From positions 323,337 to 387,336 of the forward strand of contig NZ_CYPW01000006.1 of NCBI RefSeq assembly GCF_001458175.1: DNA of 64,000 bases, in the 5' to 3' direction. The notes under the pieces were generated by a model. That model saw only the letters and a list, made by a program, of their open reading frames with translations. It ran no database searches and had not been told where the DNA came from. The first letter of the stretch is position 1; each line of letters starts with the position of its first letter. Origin of the DNA: Shimia marina. GTDB taxonomy: Bacteria > Pseudomonadota > Alphaproteobacteria > Rhodobacterales > Rhodobacteraceae. Made by a program: the position numbers and the translations under genes. Below are positions 57,490 through 64,000 of this stretch, in pieces.

Positions 57490-58359
57490 ATGGCTGGTGC
57501 ATATGACGATCGTGACGGCGTCATCTGGATGGATGGCGAATTTGTTGACTGGCGCGAGGCCAAGGTGCACGTCCTGACCCACGCGCTGCATTATGCAAGC
57601 TCCGTGTTTGAAGGCGAACGTGCCTACAACGGCAAGATTTTCAAAAGCGTGGAACACAATGAGCGCCTGTTCAAAAGCGCCGAGGCGCTGGACATGCCCA
57701 TGCCCATCACGCTGGAAGAGCTGGAAGCCGCCAAACAGGAAACCCTGAAGCGCTCCGGCCTGAAGGATGCCTATGTGCGCGTTGTGGTCTGGCGCGGCTC
57801 CGGCGATGACATGGGGGTCGCCTCTGCGGCAAACCCGGTCCGAGTCGCCATCGCCGTCTGGCCTTGGGGCGCTTACTATGGCGACGCCAAAATGCAGGGC
57901 GCCAAGCTCGACATCGCGGAGTGGAAACGCCCCAGCCCGGAAACCATCCCGGTCCATGCAAAGGCCGCAGGTCTCTATATGATCTGCACCATCTCCAAGC
58001 ACAAAGCCGAAGCCAAAGGCTGCTCGGACGCGCTGTTCATGGATTACCGCGGCTATGTGGCAGAGGCGACCGGCGCCAACATCTTCTTTGTGAAAGACGG
58101 CGAGGTCCACACGCCCACACCGGATTGCTTCCTCAATGGCATCACCCGTCAGACCGTGATTGGCATGCTGAAAGAAAAAGGCATCACCGTGATTGAGCGC
58201 CACATCATGCCCGAAGAACTCGCTGACTTTGAGCAATGCTGGCTGACCGGCACCGCCGCCGAAGTGACCCCGGTGGGCCAGATTGGGGACTACACCTTTG
58301 AAGTGGGCGACATCACCCGCGACATCGCGCAGTCTTATGAGGCGCTGGTGCGCGCATAA
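57490..58359 (+). CDS. ilvE: Branched-chain amino acid aminotransferase
   Basis: 289 residues. HVLTHALHYASSVFEGERAY at the N-terminus, PLP Lys probably in the KAAGLYMICTISKHKAEAKG segment, and GYVAEATGANIFFV fold-type IV signature, with NGITRQTVIGMLKE. It transfers the amino group in the last step of Ile, Leu and Val synthesis. AAAGGACATGCT precedes the ATG. A strong terminator follows. Confidence 0.94.
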   Translation: MAGAYDDRDGVIWMDGEFVDWREAKVHVLTHALHYASSVFEGERAYNGKIFKSVEHNERLFKSAEALDMPMPITLEELEAAKQETLKRSGLKDAYVRVVVWRGSGDDMGVASAANPVRVAIAVWPWGAYYGDAKMQGAKLDIAEWKRPSPETIPVHAKAAGLYMICTISKHKAEAKGCSDALFMDYRGYVAEATGANIFFVKDGEVHTPTPDCFLNGITRQTVIGMLKEKGITVIERHIMPEELADFEQCWLTGTAAEVTPVGQIGDYTFEVGDITRDIAQSYEALVRA

Positions 58360-58384
58360 GCCTTCTTGCGAAGACAGGACCAGC

Positions 58385-58422
58385 ACGGGGGCCATCCAAT
58401 CGGATGCGCCCCCGTTGTTTTT
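58385..58422 (+). terminator. Intrinsic terminator of ilvE
   Basis: ACGGGGG (58385-58391) with CCCCCGT (58409-58415), extended by CATCC/GGATG inside, then TTGTTTTTA. It lies 25 bases after the ilvE stop. Confidence 0.92.
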
Positions 58423-58458
58423 AGGGGCGCTGCCCCTGCCACATCAGAGATGTGGCCA

Positions 58459-58485
58459 CCCCGGGATATTTTTGGTCAAATGAAG
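58459..58485 (+). repeat. Dispersed intergenic motif, copy 5
   Basis: CCCCGGGATATTTTTGG followed by TCAAATGAAG. It lies behind the ilvE terminator and before the end of the convergent malonyl-CoA synthetase gene. Confidence 0.65.
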
Positions 58486-58507
58486 GGCCATCCGTTCTGC
58501 AACCGCG

Positions 58508-60019
58508 CTATGTCGCCTGTGTAAACAGGTCGGCGTAGGTCTCCCGCAGTGCCTTCTTCTGCACTTTGCCCATCGTGTTGCGCGGCAGCTCGGGTAGGAA
58601 AATAATCTGCTTGGGCTGTTTGAACTTCGCCAGACTCTGCGCCAGAGGCGTGCTGATCTCTGCCTCTGTCAGGGTGGGATCGCTGCGCACCACCACAGCC
58701 ACCACCGCTTCGCCAAAGTCGGCATGCGGCACGCCAATGACCGCGCTTTCCAGCACGCCATCGAGATCATCTATCAAAGCCTCAAGCTCTTTGGGATAGA
58801 CATTGAACCCGCCTGTGATGACCAGATCCTTGGCGCGTCCGACAATGGTGACATAGCCATCGCCATCGCGTTGTGCGAGATCCCCGGTGATAAACCAGCC
58901 ATCCGCCAACAGTTCCTCAGCGGTCTTTTCGGGCATCTGCCAATAGCCCTTAAAGACATTGCGCCCGCGCACTTCCAGCACCCCGATCTCCCCCTCTGGC
59001 ACCTCGATACCATCGGCGCGGATGCGCGCCTCCACACCGGGCAGGGGGAAGCCCACCGTGCCCGCGCGCCGCTCCCCGTCATAGGGGTTGGACGTGCTCA
59101 TATTGGTTTCGGTCATGCCATAGCGCTCCAGAATCCGGTGCCCTGTGCGCGCTTCCCATTGCTCATGGGTGTCCACCAGCAAAGGGGCAGATCCGGAAAT
59201 AAAAAGCCGCATATTGGCCGCGCGCTCGCGGGTCAGGCGCGCATCCTGCAAGAGCCTTGTGTAAAATGTTGGCACCCCCATCAGGCTGGTTGCCCTGGGC
59301 ATGGCCTCAAGAATGGCCTCCCCCTCAAACCGCGCCAGAAAGATCACCGAGGCCCCGGCCAGAAGCGCCACATTGGTGGCCACAAAAAGCCCATGGGTGT
59401 GAAAGATTGGCAGCGCATGAATGAGCACATCCTCACGCGTGAACTGCCAATAGTCGCGCAGCATTTGGGAGTTGGACAGCAGGTTGTCATGGCTGAGCAT
59501 CGCCCCTTTGGAGCGCCCGGTGGTGCCAGAGGTATAGAGGATCGCCGCCAGATCCTGTGGCCCACGCGCCACCGGCACAAAGCCCTGCTGCGCTGCAGCC
59601 AGATCCACAAGCCTGCCTTCCCCCGCATCATCCAGCGTCAGCACAGCCGCGCCTTTGGCCACCTCAGAAAGCGCAGCGGCTTTAGCCGGATCACAGACCA
59701 GAACCCGGGGCGTGGCATCGGAGAGAAAATAGGCCACCTCCGCCGTGGTGTAGGCCGTGTTGAGCGGCAAAAACACGGCCCCCGCCATCACTGTGCCAAG
59801 ATACAGCTGAATCGCCGCAACAGTCTTCTCTACCTGTACCGCAACGCGATCTCCCGGCATGACGCCCTGCGCCACCAGCGCCGCTGCCATTCGTTCTGCC
59901 CCAGTAAAAAGCGCGCCAAAGGTGACATCTGCACCGCCGGGCACCTCGGCAAAAACCTCTCCCTCGCGCCCCACCGCGGCACCACTCAGCCCGGCCATCA
60001 AATGGTTGTCCTGATACAT
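58508..60019 (-). CDS. matB: Malonyl-CoA synthetase (AMP-forming acyl-CoA ligase)
   Basis: 503 residues from ATG at 60019 (GGAGGG upstream). AMP-binding motif ILYTSGTTGRSKGAMLSHDN, ERYGMTETNMSTSNPYDGER (the Arg-rich substrate pocket typical of MatB), GWFITGDLA and the C-terminal Lys in PRNTMGKVQKKAL. MatB makes malonyl-CoA from malonate, ATP and CoA. Decarboxylase and malonate transporter genes are not in the window. The longer upstream frame is rejected. Confidence 0.85.
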   Translation of the reverse strand: MYQDNHLMAGLSGAAVGREGEVFAEVPGGADVTFGALFTGAERMAAALVAQGVMPGDRVAVQVEKTVAAIQLYLGTVMAGAVFLPLNTAYTTAEVAYFLSDATPRVLVCDPAKAAALSEVAKGAAVLTLDDAGEGRLVDLAAAQQGFVPVARGPQDLAAILYTSGTTGRSKGAMLSHDNLLSNSQMLRDYWQFTREDVLIHALPIFHTHGLFVATNVALLAGASVIFLARFEGEAILEAMPRATSLMGVPTFYTRLLQDARLTRERAANMRLFISGSAPLLVDTHEQWEARTGHRILERYGMTETNMSTSNPYDGERRAGTVGFPLPGVEARIRADGIEVPEGEIGVLEVRGRNVFKGYWQMPEKTAEELLADGWFITGDLAQRDGDGYVTIVGRAKDLVITGGFNVYPKELEALIDDLDGVLESAVIGVPHADFGEAVVAVVVRSDPTLTEAEISTPLAQSLAKFKQPKQIIFLPELPRNTMGKVQKKALRETYADLFTQAT

Positions 60020-60140
60020 CAAAGCCCTCCGATCTGCGCGCCGCACTGTCCCTGCTCCTCCCCCAAAGATCAAGCCTGCCCCGCTTGCCAATACCACGTC
60101 CCTGCGTCACAGTTGCCCCATCTCAAACGCCAGGTCCCCC

Positions 60141-61064
60141 ATGCAGCCGCTCAAAGGCATTGCCTTCAAAGTCACCGCCATCGCCCTGTTTTCGCTTATG
60201 GCGGCGCTGATCAAAGCCACCAGCGATGAGATCCCCGCAGGTCAGGCCGTGTTCTTCCGGTCGTTTTTTGCGCTTTTTGTGATCTTTGCATGGCTGGTGC
60301 AGCGCGGCGAATTTCCTCAGGGCCTGCGGGTGAACAACGCCATGGGCCATGTCTGGCGTGGGGTGATTGGCACCACCTCGATGGCGATGAATTTCGCGGC
60401 CCTTGGCCTCTTGCCCCTGCCGGAGGTGACCGCCATCGGCTTTGCCGCCCCCCTGATGACCGTGATCTTTGCCGCCATGTTTCTGGGCGAAGAAGTGCGC
60501 GCCTTTCGCCTCTCTGCCGTCGCCCTTGGTCTTGTGGGGGTCTCTGTGGTGCTCTGGCCGCGCCTGACGCTCTTTGATCAGGATCAGGCCTCCGCACTGG
60601 CCACAGTAGGGGTGATGCTGGTGCTGGGGTCCGCCATGTTTCGCGCCCTGGCACAGATCCACATCCGCAAACTGGTGCAGACCGATCAGACCTCCGCCAT
60701 CGTGTTCTACTTCTCACTAACCGCCTCTGGCCTGTCCCTGCTGACAGTGCCATTTGGCTGGGTTGTGCCAAGCTGGGAGCAGGCCGGGCTGCTGATCACC
60801 GCCGGACTGATTGGCGGGGTGGCACAGATCATGCTGACCTCCTGCTACCGCTTTGCCCCCGCATCAGTGGTGGCACCCTTTGACTATGTGGCGATCCTCT
60901 TTGCCATCCTCATCGGTTATGTCTGGTTTTCAGAGATCCCCACCGCGCAGATGCTGATCGGGGCCTCCATTGTGATCTCCGCTGGCATTTTGATCATCTG
61001 GCGCGAACGCCAGCTCGGCCTGAAGCGCGGCAAGGCCCGCCCCGGCGTCACACCACAGGGTTAA
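60141..61064 (+). CDS. EamA-family DMT transporter
   Basis: 307 residues with ten predicted helices in two EamA repeats (first from FKVTAIALFSLMAALIKA, second from AMFRALAQIHIRKL). Conserved PLPEVTAIGFAAPLMTVIF and PASVVAPFDYVAILFAILIG match the drug/metabolite group that includes RibN- and S-adenosylmethionine-type importers. Substrate is unknown. It is divergent from matB. Confidence 0.85.
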   Translation: MQPLKGIAFKVTAIALFSLMAALIKATSDEIPAGQAVFFRSFFALFVIFAWLVQRGEFPQGLRVNNAMGHVWRGVIGTTSMAMNFAALGLLPLPEVTAIGFAAPLMTVIFAAMFLGEEVRAFRLSAVALGLVGVSVVLWPRLTLFDQDQASALATVGVMLVLGSAMFRALAQIHIRKLVQTDQTSAIVFYFSLTASGLSLLTVPFGWVVPSWEQAGLLITAGLIGGVAQIMLTSCYRFAPASVVAPFDYVAILFAILIGYVWFSEIPTAQMLIGASIVISAGILIIWRERQLGLKRGKARPGVTPQG

Positions 61065-61075
61065 GCGCGCTGAGC

Positions 61076-61747
61076 CTAAACCCAGCTTTCCGGCAGCTCA
61101 CGGCCCAGCTCAAACGCCAGACGCTGCGCAAAAAGCCGCATGTCCGCCGCCCGCGCATGGGCCATGGCACAGCCCGCCTCTGTCAACATGTCTTCTGGCA
61201 GACGAAACAGTTTAAGCGGCCAATGATCCAACGCAAAAGCGGTGTCATCCAGCGCGCGGTTTTCGGCAAAAGGATCATCCTCATCATAGAGCGCACGGCC
61301 CAAGGCCCCGCCCACCGCAAAGGTGCGCGCAATGCCAATCGCGCCCAGCGCGTCCAGCCGGTCCGCATCCCGCAAAATCCGCGCTTCAGGCGATTTAGGC
61401 TGCAATCCAGCCGAAAAACTATGTGCAGCAATGGCATGCTGTGCTGCGGCCACCTGATGATTGTCAAAACCATGGGTGCGCAGGATGGGGGCCGCCGCCG
61501 CAGCAGCCATGGTGCTGGCTTTGGCACGGCGCGGCGAATCCTTGGGGAGGTTCACCAGATCATGCAGATAGGCCGCCCCCAGCAAAACCTTCAGATCCGC
61601 CCCAGCTTCAAGTTCCGCGAGCTTCTGTGCGGTCTGCCAGACACGGTCCAGATGTGCGAGATCATGAGCGCTGTCCTGCGCCATGTGTTCCGCTGCCTCC
61701 TTGCGCAGCGCGAGGCGCAGCGGCTCCAATTCCAGACTGTCCAGCAT
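61076..61747 (-). CDS. HD-domain phosphohydrolase
   Basis: 223 residues from ATG at 61747. The first His is in HDLAHLDRVW, the HD pair in AAYLHDLVNL, and the last Asp in DADRLDALGAIGIAR, the metal set of HD hydrolases; the pattern resembles the YedJ/YpgQ group that acts on nucleotides. The start overlaps the aroC stop by one base (TGATG), so the two are coupled. Confidence 0.85.
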   Translation of the reverse strand: MLDSLELEPLRLALRKEAAEHMAQDSAHDLAHLDRVWQTAQKLAELEAGADLKVLLGAAYLHDLVNLPKDSPRRAKASTMAAAAAAPILRTHGFDNHQVAAAQHAIAAHSFSAGLQPKSPEARILRDADRLDALGAIGIARTFAVGGALGRALYDEDDPFAENRALDDTAFALDHWPLKLFRLPEDMLTEAGCAMAHARAADMRLFAQRLAFELGRELPESWV

Positions 61748-62853
61748 CAACCGATCTTGCCCTGATTTTCCCCCACCTGACCGCGATGCAGCAGCAGATG
61801 ATCCAAAATTACACAGGCCATCATGGCCTCACCAACAGGCACCGCGCGAATGCCCACACAGGGGTCATGGCGCCCCTTGGTGATCACTTCGGTGGGGGTG
61901 CCGTCTTTGCGGATCGACTGGCGCGGCGTCAGGATCGAACTGGTTGGTTTCACGGCAAAGCGCACCACCACATCCTGCCCGGTGGAAATGCCCCCCAGAA
62001 TGCCGCCTGCATGGTTGGAGGAAAACACCGGCTGGCCATCGTTGCCCATAAAGATTTCATCGGCATTCTCAGAGCCTTTCAGCCCCGCCGCCGCCATGCC
62101 TTCGCCAATCTCCACGCCCTTGACCGCGTTGATCGACATCATCGCCGCCGCCAGATCCGTGTCGAGCTTGCCATAAATCGGCGCGCCAATCCCGGCAGGC
62201 ACATTGCGTGCCACCACCTCGATCACGCCGCCCACGCTGTCATGCTCTTTGCGCAGCGCCTGAAGATAATCTTCCCACTGCTGCGCCACATCCGCCCCCT
62301 GTGGGATCCAGAAGTCATTGTCCTCAATAGCGTCCCAGTCAAACGCATCGCGATCAATCTCCAGATCGCCCATCTTGGTCATATAGCCTTTGATCTCAAG
62401 GCCGGGCACCAGCGCCTTGATGGCCTCGCGTGCAATGCCGCCCGCGGCCACACGCGCCGCCGTTTCGCGCGCAGAGCTGCGCCCGCCCCCGCGATAGTCA
62501 CGGTTGCCGTATTTCAGATGATAGGTGATATCCGCATGCCCGGGCCGGAAGGTCTGGCTGATCTCACCATAATCGCGGCTGCGCTGATCGGTGTTTTCGA
62601 TCATCAACTGGATCGAGGTGCCAGTGGTCTTGCCCTCAAACACGCCAGACAGGATTTTCACCGCATCCGGCTCATTGCGCTGCGTGGTGTTTTTGTTCTG
62701 ACCGGGGCGGCGTTTGTCCAGCCAATGCTGCAACATCGCCTCCGTGACCTCAACACCGGGAGGGCAGCCATCCACCGTCGCGCCCAACGCAGGGCCGTGG
62801 CTCTCACCCCAGGTGGTGACGCGGAAAAGGTGTCCAAAACTGTTCATCGACAT
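61747..62853 (-). CDS. aroC: Chorismate synthase
   Basis: 368 residues. [20 protein letters not shown], the [17 protein letters not shown] block and the N-terminal NSFGHLFRV are the three family signatures. It converts EPSP to chorismate with reduced FMN. GAGGAG precedes the ATG at 62853. Confidence 0.97.
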   Translation of the reverse strand: MSMNSFGHLFRVTTWGESHGPALGATVDGCPPGVEVTEAMLQHWLDKRRPGQNKNTTQRNEPDAVKILSGVFEGKTTGTSIQLMIENTDQRSRDYGEISQTFRPGHADITYHLKYGNRDYRGGGRSSARETAARVAAGGIAREAIKALVPGLEIKGYMTKMGDLEIDRDAFDWDAIEDNDFWIPQGADVAQQWEDYLQALRKEHDSVGGVIEVVARNVPAGIGAPIYGKLDTDLAAAMMSINAVKGVEIGEGMAAAGLKGSENADEIFMGNDGQPVFSSNHAGGILGGISTGQDVVVRFAVKPTSSILTPRQSIRKDGTPTEVITKGRHDPCVGIRAVPVGEAMMACVILDHLLLHRGQVGENQGKIG

Positions 62854-62927
62854 AGGCGCGGCTCCTCGTTTGAGGCACCTTTTAGCAGAATGCGCGCTAT
62901 GGGGAAGTCGCCTCTCGCGTCCTTATC

Positions 62928-63296
62928 CTAAAGAAAACACTGCACCTCGATCTGATAACCGTTCGGATCGGCGCAAAAGAAGCTATAGATGCCAAAACGC
63001 GCAATCTCTTCAGGTCCCGACAGCCCCCCTGCCACAGCCTCTTTAAGACGCAGATAGGCCGCATCCACGGCCTCTGAATCCGCCACAACGAGCGTGATCA
63101 TACTGCCTGCGGGCTGCACAACGCGCGCGCCAAACACCTCACAGAGCCCAATGCGCGCGCCCGGCGCGGTTTCAAAAATCATCGCCGTGCCCGCGTCCCG
63201 CACCACCGGAAGGCCCAGCACATCCCGGTAAAAGGCCACACAGGGCGCCAGCGTCTCGGTATAGACCCAGGTGATCTGGTTCAGGATGCCGCTCAC
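62928..63296 (-). CDS. VOC-family (glyoxalase/bleomycin resistance fold) protein
   Basis: 122 residues from a GTG that overlaps the channel stop by 4 bases. Two beta-alpha-beta-beta-beta modules are visible (TLAPCVAFYRDVLGLPVV; FFCADPNGYQIEVQC). The final Glu in YQIEV is a usual metal ligand, while the first-module His is replaced (ITWVYTET). Function is unknown. Confidence 0.82.
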   Translation of the reverse strand: MSGILNQITWVYTETLAPCVAFYRDVLGLPVVRDAGTAMIFETAPGARIGLCEVFGARVVQPAGSMITLVVADSEAVDAAYLRLKEAVAGGLSGPEEIARFGIYSFFCADPNGYQIEVQCFL

Positions 63297-63949
63297 TTCA
63301 ACCGTCCGACAATACGGCCAATGAAGATCGCCACAAACATGGTGCCCACAATCGCCTGCAATCCAGTAAGCATACGTGGCAGGCTCGCCGCCGGTGTGAT
63401 CTCGCCATAGCCCACTGTGGTCATGGTGATCATGGAAAAATAGACAAAGGGCGCGCGCTGTTGTCCCACATCATCCGGCAGATTGAACGAACCCGGATGC
63501 GCCACCTCGATCCGCCAGTAGATCAGCCCCCAGATCATGGCGATCAGCAGATAGCCAAAAATCCCGCTCGACAGCCGCTCATATTCGGAATGCACCGGCC
63601 CGATCAATTGCCGGAAACTGATCAACATGGAGCCAAACAGCAGGATCGCCGCAACCACCGCAAGGCTGCCGTCCATTTTTGCCCCCCAAAGCTCGCTCAC
63701 CAAAATCATCGCAAACCAGGCCACCACGGGCACCGCCATAATCAGGCGCAGCGTGGTCCGCCGTTCTGTTGCGCCCACGACCCCGAGAAACAGCAAACTC
63801 AGCCCCCAAAGCGCAATTGTATCGGCCCAGACAAAGTGGTCATCAAACCCGTCCAGCAGAATCAGCAGGGCCAAAAGCCCAAGCAAAATCGACCAGCGAT
63901 GTGTCACAAAAAAACCGGCATTCTCCGGAAGCTCTCTGGTTACGCTCAC
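63293..63949 (-). CDS. Potassium channel family protein
   Basis: 218 residues from GTG at 63949 (GAGGATAAAATA upstream). About four helices in the first 130 residues, then the pore module: FVYFSMITMTTVGYGEITPA with the K+ filter TVGYG, and a last helix QAIVGTMFVAIFIGRIVG. There is no RCK or cyclic-nucleotide domain. Bases 63950-64000 hold only its ribosome site and probable promoter. Confidence 0.9.
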   Translation of the reverse strand: MSVTRELPENAGFFVTHRWSILLGLLALLILLDGFDDHFVWADTIALWGLSLLFLGVVGATERRTTLRLIMAVPVVAWFAMILVSELWGAKMDGSLAVVAAILLFGSMLISFRQLIGPVHSEYERLSSGIFGYLLIAMIWGLIYWRIEVAHPGSFNLPDDVGQQRAPFVYFSMITMTTVGYGEITPAASLPRMLTGLQAIVGTMFVAIFIGRIVGRLK

Positions 63950-64000
63950 TATTTTATCCTCGCATTCCCCGATAAGTGTACTAATAGAGCGACAATACCC

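Noticed and set aside
58724-60229. Open frame of 501 codons on the plus strand
   Set aside because: It is antisense to the malonyl-CoA synthetase gene.
61423-62931. Open frame of 502 codons on the plus strand
   Set aside because: It is antisense to aroC and the HD gene.
1-64000. Insertion sequences, prophage or genomic island borders
   Set aside because: No transposase, integrase or phage gene was recognised, and no att-like repeat was found at the tRNA-Lys gene.

Overview
The window reads as chromosomal DNA of an alphaproteobacterium, most probably Rhodobacteraceae (Roseobacter group). This is inferred from the GC-rich, tightly overlapping genes, the histone-deacetylase-like/xseB/ispA/dxs block, a MarR-OmpR pair in the order of Rhodobacter petP-petR, the DUF3305/DUF3306/TorD/formate-TAT accessory set of alphaproteobacterial formate dehydrogenases, and a Brucella-type RibH2 under an FMN riboswitch. 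I see no insertion sequence, prophage, CRISPR array or rRNA. One tRNA (Lys, UUU) is present.

Layout. 1-4970 (+): an operon of LptF/LptG-family permeases (the first cut by the window edge), a PimA-like GT4 glycosyltransferase, an FGGY kinase and a CDP-alcohol phosphatidyltransferase, which looks like synthesis and export of a glycosylated phospholipid. 4934-7430 (-): a cyclic-peptide-type ABC exporter and a Frag1/DRAM/Sfk1-like membrane protein. 7569-19367 (-): a DctB-like sensor kinase, an NtrC-like regulator that has lost the GAFTGA motif, a 41-residue membrane peptide, a WD40-cytochrome c fusion, and a Tat-exported, membrane-bound formate dehydrogenase (gamma, beta, alpha) with its TAT-target, TorD, DUF3306 and DUF3305 genes. 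19692-24966: a poly-ferredoxin, a cytochrome c with a TupA-like N-terminus, and a coupled operon DUF6494 / Mrp ATPase / BPL-LplA-like / DUF6505. 25004-27224 (-): the tungstate transporter TupBCA. 27622-34278 (+): a long cysteine synthase, a LysR regulator and a cytosolic NAD-dependent formate dehydrogenase in which the NuoE-like and NuoF-like subunits are fused.

Roughly 13-34 kb can therefore be read as one formate-oxidation island: two molybdenum/tungsten formate dehydrogenases, one periplasmic and feeding quinone, one cytosolic and reducing NAD, with tungstate uptake, Fe-S carriers and uncharacterised accessory genes between them.

34.3-43.4 kb holds general metabolism: two glutathione transferases, a PaiB-like flavoprotein, FMN riboswitch-ribH2, mtaB-dapF, tRNA-Lys, an HU protein, and an AMP nucleosidase/adenine deaminase pair. 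43.7-51.1 kb has a class II aldolase, a fatty acid hydroxylase, then a cluster resembling carnitine/betaine-CoA catabolism (CdhR/GlxA-type regulator, acyl-CoA dehydrogenase, Rdx protein, ADP-forming CoA ligase, CaiD). 51.2-64 kb is housekeeping: SDR, dxs, ispA, xseB, HDAC-like, petPR-like regulators, ilvE, malonyl-CoA synthetase, EamA transporter, HD hydrolase, aroC, a VOC protein and a K+ channel.

A dispersed intergenic motif occurs five times between 37 and 58.5 kb, and an alphaproteobacterial palindromic repeat appears to sit inside the variable arm of the FMN riboswitch.
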